Source: Theristus sp. LFF4_11 (lineage: Eukaryota; Nematoda; Chromadorea; Monhysterida; Xyalidae). Taken from it: a stretch of 64,000 nt of DNA. Under the pieces are notes generated by a model. It saw only the letters and a list, made by a program, of their open reading frames with translations, searched no databases and was not told the DNA's origin. The position numbers were made by a program, and so were the translations under genes. This document shows positions 54,566-64,000 of this stretch, in pieces. Position 1 is the first letter of the stretch, and every line of letters starts with the position of its first letter. The stretch is taken from contig JASANC010000238.1 of assembly GCA_030248135.1 (NCBI GenBank), positions 1 through 64,000 on the forward strand. The letters run 5' to 3'.

Positions 54566-57450
54566 ATGATGAAATTATTAGTTTTTCTCATCACTGTAGT
54601 TTTCGACATCTTTGGCAGTCCAGTCGACGCTGTTTTCGGTAATCTCTTGGCAGATAATCTCGTTTGTTACTAGATTTCTTTTGTGACCTTGCTGTTTTTG
54701 TTTTTCCTTTTACAAAATCGATGGCTTACAAGTGGCAAAACATTTCTTTTGAGCTGGACACATTTTTTGCAGAAACACTGAATGAAACGCACATACGAAT
54801 CGCTGAAACAGCAGAAGCTGCGGCAAAGACGTCGGATGCTTTGTACGAGTTACAATTGGCTTATGGTGAGGGCGCAAAAGATATACACTTCTGGATAAAA
54901 CTATTAAAATTAAAAAACGTTAAAAAAAATTAAGAAAACTTTTAGAAAAACTTCAGAGAAACTGGTCGACGAGGCCAACCATACTCTGCAGGTGTTCGCT
55001 TCCGACGGAGACACTGTACAGCAGTGGCTGCTTTCATATTCGAACAGCAGCGCAATACGACAATCTTCGACAAATGAGCTGTCTAGACGAACTGATCAGT
55101 TGTCTGAATCGACAAATATCATTAGAACCGGTGCTGTAGTTAGGTTTACAACCACTAAGTTCACTGTACTTTCAATCCGTATTCAGAATGCGACCATGGT
55201 GAATATGAAATACAAAATTTTATGTTCACAGCTGCCAACTGCAGAGACCTGATTGACAACTGTCATTACTATATGGCCGATTGTTCCGAAGACAATTGGA
55301 CTAGTGAGTTTTGTGAATTCAGCTGTGGCTTCTGTGCTGAAGCGATGGCAACCACGTTGGCAACTACAAGTTAGTTTGAGCGAACCGTACGGTAATTTGA
55401 AAGTAAACATAAAGAAAAATAAAAGTTTGATAAATTGTTTTTAAGCAACACCATGCACCGACCTGCTAGGTTTCTGCGATGCACACATTGACGACTGTTC
55501 AGAAGAAAACTGGACAAACGAATACTGCAGGCGTACTTGTGGTTTTTGCACAGAAGCGTCAGTTCCAACAACAATAACACTAGTAGCTCAAACTCAAAGT
55601 TGGTTGGTACATGTAGCTGTGACTTTTTGTAAAGTAAAGAGGAAAGAAAAATATGAGCAAAAAGCTGCTATTTTTTTAAATTTTAGCAACAACAAGCATA
55701 GCTCCAACTACAGCTACCACTGCAACAACAAAAACTGCAACTACTACAGTAACAGCCACAACTACAACTACAACTACAACTACAGCTACAGCTACCACTG
55801 CAACAACAACAACAACTGCAACTACTACAGTAACAGCCACAACCACAACAATAACTACAAGTACAAGTACAAGTACAACTACAACTGCAACTACAACTGC
55901 AACTTCAACTATAACTGCAACCACAACTGCAACGACAACTACAACCACACCGTCAACTACAACTACAACGACAACGACAACCACGCAAGTAACTACATCG
56001 ACAACCACACTGGCAACTACAACTGCAACTACAACTTCAACTACAACTATAACGACAACTACAACTACAGCTACAACTACAACATTAACTACAACTACTA
56101 CCACAACCACACTGGCAACTACAACTACAACTACAACTTCAACTACAACTATAACGACAACTACAACTACAGCTACAACTACAACATTAACTACAACTAC
56201 TACCACAACCACACTGGCAACTACAACTACAACTACAACTTCAACTACAACTATAACGACAACTACAACTACAGCTACAACTACAACATTAACTACAACT
56301 ACTACCACAACCACACTGGCAACTACAACTACAACTTCAACTACAACTACAACGTCAAAAACAACTACAACTACAACTGCCACTACAACAACAACTACAA
56401 CCACGATGACAACTGCAAGTAAGTTTGAGCGACCAGTATGTACATAAAAAACATCATATCGCGAACCGCCTAAAAGTCTGATCAAACATTTTTAAGCAGC
56501 ACGATGCACAGACCTGCTTGGTTTCTGCGATACACACATTGAAGAGTGTTCAGAAGAAAACTGGACAAACGAATACTGTAGACGTACTTGTGGCTTTTGC
56601 ACAGAGTCGGGAGATCAACCAACAACAACACTAATAATTCAGCGTTAGTTGGATGGTACATGTACTGTATGTATATGTACCGGTGGTGTTTTTGAACTAA
56701 AGAGGAATGATTATATTATTAAGAAGTATTGCAGACAAAAAGCGTCTTTTTCAACAATTTTAATAACAGCAAGATCAGCAGCTCTGTGACACAGTAGTAA
56801 TAACAGCAACTACAAATACAACCACAACTGCAACTACAGCTACAACTACAACTGCAACTACAACTGCAACTACATTTACAACTACAACAACAACTACAAC
56901 TACAACTACAACTACAACTACAACTACAACTACAACTACAACTACAACTACAACTACAACTACAACTACAACTACAACTACAACCACATCTGTGCCAACC
57001 ACAACAATTTCAATCGATTGTAACTTTGTAGATGTTTTTGAATCAAATTAAAAAAAAAATAATAAGACAAAACCTCTTGGTTTTCTCTATTCTAGCGACC
57101 TGCACCGACCTTGTAACTTACTGTTATCAGTACCTGCACGAGTGCTCTGAGGATCACTGGACCGGCTATCACTGTCGTAGATCTTGCGGTTTCCTGTGCA
57201 CAACAACCACCACCACAACCACGACGACTTCCACAATTTCATTTGATCGTAAAAAAACTGATTGAACATTTTCATTTAATCAAAGTTATGTGATCATCTT
57301 AATATCGGTGTTTCTTTATCCTTTGCAGCGACGTGCACTGACCTTGTGAATCATTGTCATCAGTACCTGCACGAGTGCTCTGAGGATCACTGGACCGGCT
57401 ATCACTGTCGTAGATCATGCGGTTTCCAATGTGCGACGACCCCAGCATGA
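54566..57450 (+). CDS. Secreted mucin-like protein with five ShKT domains
   Basis: Ten exons, every intron phase 1: 54566-54638, 54773-54865, 54957-55130, 55232-55369, 55446-55598, 55687-56418, 56497-56643, 56807-57019 (or from 56795), 57096-57248 and 57329-57450; about 665 aa. Exon 1 is a signal peptide (MMKLLVFLITVVFDIFG). Exons 2-3 are charged helices like those of genes A, B and D. Exons 4, 5, 7, 9 and 10 each hold one ShKT domain (for example CTDLLGFC...CSEENWTNEYCRRTCGFC). The last two have CGFLC and CGFQC, one residue longer at the end. Exons 6 and 8 are Thr-rich stalks, likely O-glycosylated. ShKT-mucin layouts are common in nematode secreted and surface-coat proteins. Confidence 0.9.
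56011..56330 (+). repeat. 102-bp (34-aa) Thr-rich tandem repeat in exon 6
   Basis: The mark TGGCAAC recurs at 56011, 56113, 56215 and 56317, exactly 102 bp apart, keeping frame. Confidence 0.9.
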
Positions 57451-57454
57451 ACCG

Positions 57455-57865
57455 CGGCGGTCTGGTAAGCAGACCGCTGCGGTTTGGTAAGCAAAGACCG
57501 CGGCGGTGTGGTAAGCAAAGACCGCGGCGGTCCGGTAAGCAAAGACCGCGGCGGTCCGGTAAGCAAAGACCGCGGCGACCTGTTGGCAATAATAACGCGG
57601 TCCGGTTAAGCAAAGACTGTGGCTGTTCGGTAAGCAAAGATCTGGCGGTGCGGTAACCAAATACCGCAGCGGTCCGGTAAGAAAAGCCCGCGGCGGTATA
57701 GTGAGCAAAGACCGCGGCGACCTGTTGGCAATAATAACGCGGTCCGGTTAAGCAAAGACTGTGGCTGTTCGGTAAGCAAAGATCTGGCGGTGCGGTAACC
57801 AAATACCGCAGCGGTCCGGTAAGAAAAGCCCGCGGCGGTATAGTGAGCAAAGACCGCGGCGACCC
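57455..57865. repeat. GC-rich minisatellite with 142-bp higher-order copy
   Basis: A roughly 20-bp unit (CCGCGGCGGTCCGGTAAGCA) is repeated from just after the ShKT stop codon. A block around TGTTGGCAATAATAACGCGG (57581) is duplicated 142 bp later (57723). Confidence 0.9.
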
Positions 57866-57939
57866 GTTTTTTGCATTTTTTCATATTGTCCAAAGCCACA
57901 ATACTAATATTGATCTTCAACTGCCTTTTTGTTTTGCAG

Positions 57940-58048
57940 GTTCCTGTCAGAATTTGCAGTTTCCCATTGTTCGCCATTCGTTAACGTCTGCGCACCGTAT
58001 CCACACTGGACGGAAATTGACTGCAAGCGCACCTGCAGCTTCTGTTGA
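57940..58048 (+). pseudogene. Frameshifted sixth ShKT exon remnant
   Basis: After the acceptor TTTTTGTTTTGCAG the sequence starts SCQNLQ in one frame. The pattern CSPFVNVC...CKRTCSFC followed by TGA is in another. Together they give the ShKT cysteine order broken by an indel near 57965. It lies downstream of the functional stop at 57450, beyond the minisatellite, and in the same strand sense. Confidence 0.6.
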
Positions 58049-58447
58049 CAGCTTTTTTCTGATATTCAAATCAGCATACTGTAGCTTGATAGAAAGAACG
58101 TCTCCATCCATAGCAATACATGTGCGATAAATGAATCTGCGAAAAAAAATTTTTATCTAAAAGTTCGGAAGTTTAAACGCAGAGAGATACGTACAGTGAG
58201 AAAGACATTTAACCGATATGTGAAATGTAAGATTTGTTTTGTAGATATTTGCAGATAAGAAAGTAGTACTTTTTTGTAGCTCCGAGTGTCTGACACTGTT
58301 ATAACACAATGATGTAGATAGTCAGAATCAAACACACTGGCTCACATTATTGTGTTGTTTATTGCCACACAAAGCAAACCATTTTCTGTGTTTGTTTGCG
58401 ACTGTGCAACATTACAATGTTTGTAGTCAAGTATTCAAGGGTGTCGA

Positions 58448-61400
58448 TCATCCGCAAGGGGCAAACCGATGAGCAAGGCAACTCAAATTCTGACGAAACA
58501 CCGTTGATGTGACGCAAAAGATTGCAAAGTTCAGCATTTTCCCGGTGACCACCATCGTGTTGCTGATGAGTGCTGCAAAAACACACAAAAAATGTTGAAA
58601 CTTTTCAAAACAGAAAATCAATTTTCGCCCGCACAAATTGTAAATCTCGAAAACAACAAAGAATTTTGAAACTTTTCAAAACAGAAAATCAATTTTCGCC
58701 AGCACAAACTGTAAATCGCGAATCCCACCATGAGCAAGTCGATGCTTATCAGTGATCATCTGCACAGCAGCCACCAACGCAGAGGGTACGTGTGTCACAA
58801 TGAAGCAGACAGCGATGCAGATGACGACAATTGTCACCTGAGTTGGTTCAGTCGCATGAAAACTGTGTACGCTCAGTTGATTTTCTAACAACAACGGAAA
58901 ACTGTGACACTTTTGATTTCCTTTTTGGTGCTCCTTTCGATGCCGTGTCCATTTTGGTGTCTGTCTTGGTACCCCTAAAACAATCGTAGTAAAAAAAAAC
59001 AGTTGAGCCGTGTGAGAACGCTTGCCACTGATTTTGCTATTATCTAGATACAGTGTACTTCTGTCTAACCCTCTTGCTGGGAGGTCACCAAAACAAACAC
59101 CAAAAAGGGACACCAAAAGAAGCTCCAAAAGACAACTTTCTTTGTCTGCCACTGTTCTAGGAATTGACAGTGGATCGCACCTTGCGTTCAATAGCGATTC
59201 GTTGACATTGTTGACGACTACGACACGTTCTGGTGGACACGACCGCAGAAGTGTCACTTTTGGCTGTCAAGCTGTTTCGACCTTCGCCCAGTTGTGCAGC
59301 ACTGCAGAACTTCAGTTCCACGGACGTCAACTCAACGGTCTCTGACAAATGAGAGATGTGATCGTTTCGTTGAGTGCTCGTCTGAAGATGGTGTTCTTTA
59401 AGTGGGTGCATATGTTTTTCGAGCTTATATGTGCAACATTGTTGTGTTGCTACAAAAGAGCACACAGAAACGCATACTGCAACTTTATAATACCTGCTGG
59501 GAGGTCTCGCAGGCATCAGACAGTGGTGGTATTGGCGCGAGTGATAATGGCAACATAAGCCGATGATGGTGATGAGAATCCGTGGTCGTGCTTCGGTAAC
59601 TGTGACGACGTTGCTGTTGTCGCTGCTGTTCAGCGGACGTCGCCGCTGACGGGCTGCTGGCAGCACTGGTCGCCCGCGAATTGACGGCGCATGTCAGTAG
59701 CGTGCCGTCGGAGGCGGTTCCTTTCGACTGTGACTGTTGCGGCTGGCTGTATCTGAAAAATCGATTTGACTTCGGCTGACTTTTTCGTTTGGTTGAAGTT
59801 CGGTTGAAAACGAATCGGTTGACTTCAACACAGATTTGTTGAAGTTGCTTGCGGGCGGACATTTGAAGCTACAGTGGAAACCAGCGCGTTTTTGGCCGCC
59901 TGACCACGTTGCGTCTGCGGCACTGGTCCGTATACCAGAGACGTTGTGGGTGCAAATTCCACTAAAGGTTCCAACTTTTGATGCTTGCATCTTTTTTTTA
60001 AGATAGAAGAATGAATAATGAATGAATTAAGAATGAAGAAGATAGAAGAAACCCGCATAATTTGATTATCCGACACTGAATTATTATTGTCTTTTTGTTA
60101 GTTCTGCGACTCATTGCGTTTTTGAAAACGTCGAAAGGAGACATCAGTTTCACGCTTGATGCGGCAATTCAAAATGGCCCTCCAAACCTCAAGCACACAA
60201 GTCACTTCGCCAATTTTGAATTCGCGCATCAAGCAAGAAACTGCTTACATCACTAATCGCACATCGAGTCGCAGAACCAAAGGCAAAGATAATACCGCAT
60301 TGCGAAATGTCGACGCCGTTTTCGCAGCTCGTATGCTAGTTTGCCATTGGCGACGCACTGCAGAACGACTGGCAGGATGATGGTGACCACGATGAACAAA
60401 GTGTCCAGTAGTTTGTACGTGTCCGTTTCTGCGCCGGCTGGTCGCGACTGAGATTCGGTCGATTTTGTCGTTTCAACAGCTGTTGAGTTCGTTCGAGGCT
60501 GAAAGTATCGTTTTTCAGCTGGCCAGGGGCTGCGTGCCTAAATTGCTGGTTTGAACCCGTACCCTTTATGCATTTGCCGGACGCTTAGAGGCGCGCCGAG
60601 TGGAACAGCAAGAATGGCAAGACAGCATTTGGCACCGCTCGTGGCCTGGTGGTAGCGCGTTAGACTCTTGTCTGTGCGTTCGGGGGATCGAGCCCCGCCC
60701 GAGGGGTGTATAAGCACTTAATGGACAGAGAAAACTCGATGGGCGCCCAACTCGACGGCGTTCGCTGATCTGGGTTAGCCCTGGCTGAAAACATCGCCTA
60801 AAATCCCCAACACCAACAACAACACAGAAAGATCAGAACGAGGCTTGCTGCTTGCATCAATCGACACCGCAGAACAGCATCTCAGTCTACAACTCAATAA
60901 CCAGAAACTCATGATGTCGATTTCAAATTCGTCCCAACTAGTGTCCAAAGAGAAATGACTGCGCTCTGTAAACAAAAAAAATCCACTCACATAGCGAGCG
61001 AACCGCAGCGAACGATGCAACTGCTGATGCAGACTGAGCAGAAACGTCACAGCCAACACCAACGAAACCAACGTGCACAGTCGTTTGTTGGTCCACATAG
61101 CGCGATGTTTGATTGGATAAACGACGGATATCACACGCTCCACACTGACACAAAGCAGAAACCTGGGGAAAAAACGAAGAGTTTATAACTGAAGCAAAAC
61201 ATCAACTGAAGCTGATTAAGACTATTTTAGGAAAAGTTCCAGGTAATAATAACAGAAAGAAAAATAATAAAAAAGAAAGGTGGCGGCTGAGCAAAGACGG
61301 AACTCGGTGGTCAAATGGACAAAGGCAGAAGCACAGGTTCGAATCCCAGTTAATGATGAAAAAAATTGCAACGATACCTGCTCTGTTTCCAACAATACTT

Positions 61401-62176
61401 TATACAAATCCGTGCATTTATACATGCAAATCCACACTAAAAACTAAATTTGCAAGAGTGAACTGAACTGAATAATCAAAACTATACAAAAAAACAACGG
61501 TGCTGCCATAGTGCTAAATCAAGCGTGACAAAAACAATTGCACAAATAATTTTAAAATACACAAACCATTACATTCTAAAATGAACAAAACGTAACGACG
61601 ACACTCACCACGAGGAAGCCGCTGAGAGCCAATTCACGACGCCGAGCACGTTGCGGACGATGTGTCGACGCAGACTGTCGCTCAAACCAGCGAAAACCGT
61701 GCGATTCAAATTTATGAAGAGCATTCCGAATAAGAACATTAGATCACAGCCGGCCATGAACGCGAGAAGAATGTTGATGACGTTCTGACAAATGAGAATT
61801 CAATCTCAGAGAGATCTTCCCTATTTTTTATTGACAACATTGTTGCGAAAAAAGAAACACTTTTCATGTCAATATTATTATCCTAACCATTTGCTGCATG
61901 TGCAGTTTTCTACCGCACACGTTGAGTTTCAATCGCGACGAATCCATTTCAAAATGCAGTAAATCTGCTGATCCAACCACGAAGTTTGAAATTCATCAAA
62001 CAACACGGTTACGGTACCTGTCTCATTGGTGTTGCCAGCAGCACAGCCAACATCACGGAGTTGCCCAGCACTGCTGGAATGAACTGAATGACAAATGCGA
62101 TCCGGTACAACATGAACTCGCTGCTGTAGTAGCCGGATACGACAATGACCGTGTCATTGTTGTCATGGGGTGTCAT
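58448..62176 (-). CDS. Class A (rhodopsin-like) peptide-type GPCR, seven exons
   Basis: Exons 62018-62176, 61609-61784, 60991-61162, 60296-60498, 59494-59752, 58729-58837 and 58448-58572 sum to 401 codons with all phases agreeing. TM1 with GNS is in exon 1. TM2 (LLAFMAGCDLMF) is in exon 2. TM3, its ERVISVVYPIKHR motif (the DRY/ICL2 region) and TM4 are in exon 3. A Ser/Thr-rich ECL2 and TM5 (FIVVTIILPVVLQC) are in exon 4. A long Gln/His/Ser-rich ICL3 is in exon 5, TM6 (VVICIAVCFIVTHVPSAL) in exon 6, and TM7 (GKMLNFAIFCVTSTVFR) with a short tail in exon 7. ERV replaces DRY, and TM7 lacks NPxxY. The style fits invertebrate FMRFamide/myosuppressin-like receptors; the ligand is unknown. A SINE and a MITE sit in its introns. 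Confidence 0.85.
58595..58728. repeat. 71-bp tandem duplication in GPCR intron 6
   Basis: TTGAAACTTTTCAAAACAGA recurs at 58595 and 58666, followed by AATCAATTTTCGCC in both. Confidence 0.85.
60146..60243. mobile_element. Short MITE (98 bp)
   Basis: Inverted ends CAGTTTCACGCTTGATGCGG and its near complement (CGCATCAAGCAAGAAACTG). Half-copies of related ends lie at 41441-41482 and 62336-62362. Lies in GPCR intron 4. Confidence 0.75.
60638..60830 (+). mobile_element. tRNA-derived SINE, copy 3
   Basis: Same head and body as 38998-39195, ending in CAACACCAACAACAACAC. Lies in GPCR intron 3, antisense to the gene. Confidence 0.9.
61275..61352 (+). repeat. tRNA-like fragment or second SINE family
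   Basis: An A-box-like GGTGGTCAAATGGA and a consensus B box GGTTCGAATCCC lie 25 bp apart with no anticodon arm between them. Lies in GPCR intron 2. Confidence 0.45.
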
Positions 62177-62789
62177 TTTTCAGCGTTGAGTCAATTTACG
62201 GAATTTCTTTTTTCGAATGTTTGCATACGGTTTTGGTTACGATTCCGAGAGTGACTTACAGTATTGTTCAGGAATGCAGTAATATGGAGATTTTGGTCTC
62301 GAGTCGAGACTCAATGCGCGCATAGACAGGCAAACAGTTTCATGCAGGACGCGGAAATTCGAAAATATATTTGAAAAAGTGTGTTAAACACAAGAAAGAA
62401 TAATATTATTTTAGTGAGCATCTCATGGCTTCACCTTGTTCGTCTCTCATATCCTTGTAACCTTCACTTATTAACACGACGTTAACTAATAATTGTGTCT
62501 CTTTCGACCTGCTGTGCAAAAAGCATCGAATTCGCATAGAAGCTAATCTAGCTACAACGTTGAATCCACACAAAGCGCTGCTTGGTTTCGTTCAACTTGA
62601 GTAGTGCTAATAACACTAATGCATCATGATAAACAAAAACGCTGCGGGAAGTAAAAGTTTCCACTAAGAATTGTAACGGTCCATTCTCACTAGCGCTTCT
62701 TAGTGGTTTCAAAATGAGTATAAGGCTAGAATAATGTTTTCAGATGTTTCTTGTTTGATAAAAGTGGTAGTAGGTAAGGTTGCGTAAAG
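62177..62789. other. GPCR upstream region
   Basis: AT-rich. A MITE half-end lies at 62336-62362. No promoter element identified. Confidence 0.4.
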
Positions 62790-63118
62790 CGCCATTCATG
62801 GAGGTTGAAGCGCGCTGAAGCGCGCTGACGCGCTTCACTTTGCTACACATTCACGAAGCAAAAAAACAGCGCGCTTCAGCGTGCGTCAGCGCGCTTCAGT
62901 TTTGGAGCACATGCGCATTCACGGACGCGCGCGCTGAAGCGCGCTGAAGCGCGCTGACCAGCTTCATCGTGAATGAAGAAATGAAGCTGCGTCAGCCGCT
63001 GCGGCTTTTTAGGTTTTTTGCCCATTCACGAACGCGCGCGCTGAAGCGCGCTGACGCGCGCTGAAGTGCGCTATCATGAATGATGAAATGAAGCTGCGTC
63101 AGCCGCTGCGGCATTTGA
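62790..63118. repeat. Palindromic GCGCGCTGAAGCGCGCTGAC array
   Basis: Four blocks, each introduced by CATTCA(T/C)G, carry GCGCGCTGAAGCGCGC-type units. The second block is in the opposite sense (GCGCGCTTCAGCG), so large cruciforms are possible. It may be one or more foldback MITEs. Confidence 0.75.
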
Positions 63119-63543
63119 TGTCCGGACATCAAATTTGTGTGTGCAAAATCGCTGATTGTTGCTGTCAGTGACAATCTTTCACAAATGTTGCAAGAATTTT
63201 TTGTTAAATCATTTAGTACTTTTCTGACAGATTCTGAACAGTATTGTATAGCGTAATTAGTCTCAAAATAGGTGTGACAGTGAGAATACGAATACTCAAC
63301 AAAGCAGAAAAGTAGTGCAAGAAATTTATGTGAAATTTATGTGAACTGTGCCCGTGCGACGGTGTGGGGTACTGATTTGCGCAGCCCTTAAAACCGGTGT
63401 GCAGCCCGCAAGAACAAGCTTTGCTAGCTTTGCTTCATTACACCGGCTGCCTTGCAAACTGCAAAAAGGGCCAAATTCATTCAGAATGCTTTTTTGTACT
63501 GTTTTTATGGTTTCACACCAAAAGTTTTCTGATCTTAGGCGCA
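63119..63543. other. No gene recognised
   Basis: Mixed-sequence spacer without a convincing frame. Confidence 0.45.
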
Positions 63544-63998
63544 TACCGTATTACCTCCATTAAACCCCCATGGGGGTTTATTTCTTCAGCGACTTCTGGG
63601 GGTGGGGGTTTATTTTTGGGGGGGGGATTATTTTGGGGGGGGGGTTTATTTGGAAACCATTTTTAGGGGTGGGCAAAATGGCAAAAATACCTTCCATGGC
63701 AGGAAGGAAGTCGCAGAAACTTCTACTTTTCACAGAGATTTCCTTTGGTAACAGCCTTTTGTAATGAAATTACCGCCAACTCATCCCTTTGGGGCCTTTG
63801 GTAGCACAATTTCACCAATGTCACTGCATTCAGCCACTGAATTCGCTAGGTATGTGTTTCAAACAGGTTTCTAATAAACCCCCATGGGGGTTTATTTTTG
63901 GGGGGGGGGGGATTATTTGGAAACTTGTCGAGGGGGTGGGGGTTTATTTTTGGGGGGGTTTAATTTTGGGGGGGGGGTTTAATAGAGGTAATACGGTA
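63544..63998 (+). mobile_element. Poly-C/G MITE, family 2 copy D
   Basis: TACCGTATTACCTCC / GAGGTAATACGGTA ends and the conserved core, same orientation as copy C. Confidence 0.9.
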
Positions 63999-64000
63999 TT

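Noticed and set aside
55676..57002. Minus-strand poly-Val frames and a plus-strand Asn/Tyr frame
   Set aside because: Shadows of the Thr-rich exons 6 and 8 of the ShKT gene; the Thr frame alone joins the ShKT exons in phase.

Overview
The window is animal nuclear DNA. Its genes are small and split by introns of about 50 bp to 2 kb with GT/AG ends, and many encode secreted proteins. It is crowded with MITEs, tRNA-derived SINEs and simple-sequence arrays. ShKT domains on Thr-rich stalks, a C-type lectin with a C-terminal PAN-like domain and a peptide-type class A GPCR suggest a nematode or a related ecdysozoan. The species cannot be fixed from sequence alone. Exon models below were built by eye from splice sites and reading-phase agreement.

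Layout. 1-2141: decayed Pro-rich gene. 6569-7082: small secreted peptide gene. 8010-8559: first two exons of a secreted helical-protein gene. 8729-28539: a 19.8-kb LTR retrotransposon with two identical 687-bp LTRs, a 3104-codon Gag-Pol frame that starts inside the 5' LTR, a 2.2-kb hairpin-rich spacer, and a second frame of about 2210 codons that is not envelope-like, has a CCHC knuckle, and is unrecognised by me. 28540-32203: MITE cluster with a foldback element. 32218-34835 (minus): six-exon C-type lectin/PAN gene. 36138-37644 (minus): intronless two-ORF insertion between 20-bp direct repeats, a candidate endogenous viral element or other retrocopy. 38366-39931: Cys-containing small protein gene. 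40859-57450: tandem group of signal-peptide genes (40859, 45851, 50387, 54566) in which every modelled intron is phase 1; the last ends in five ShKT domains on Thr-rich linkers. 58448-62176 (minus): complete seven-exon GPCR. 62790-64000: palindromic GC-rich array and a MITE.

How it fits together. The host genes look like secreted effectors or immune-type proteins plus one receptor. The phase-1 group looks like a family grown by exon duplication and shuffling: its helical exons and ShKT/Thr exons can be joined in any order without frame loss. The 8010 gene shares this style and has the giant element just 3' of its second exon. Most repeats sit in introns of these genes, including a 1.4-kb TGTGTCTG minisatellite. 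The best candidate for something undescribed is the giant retrotransposon with its second giant ORF; next are the phase-1 exon family and the two-ORF insertion.
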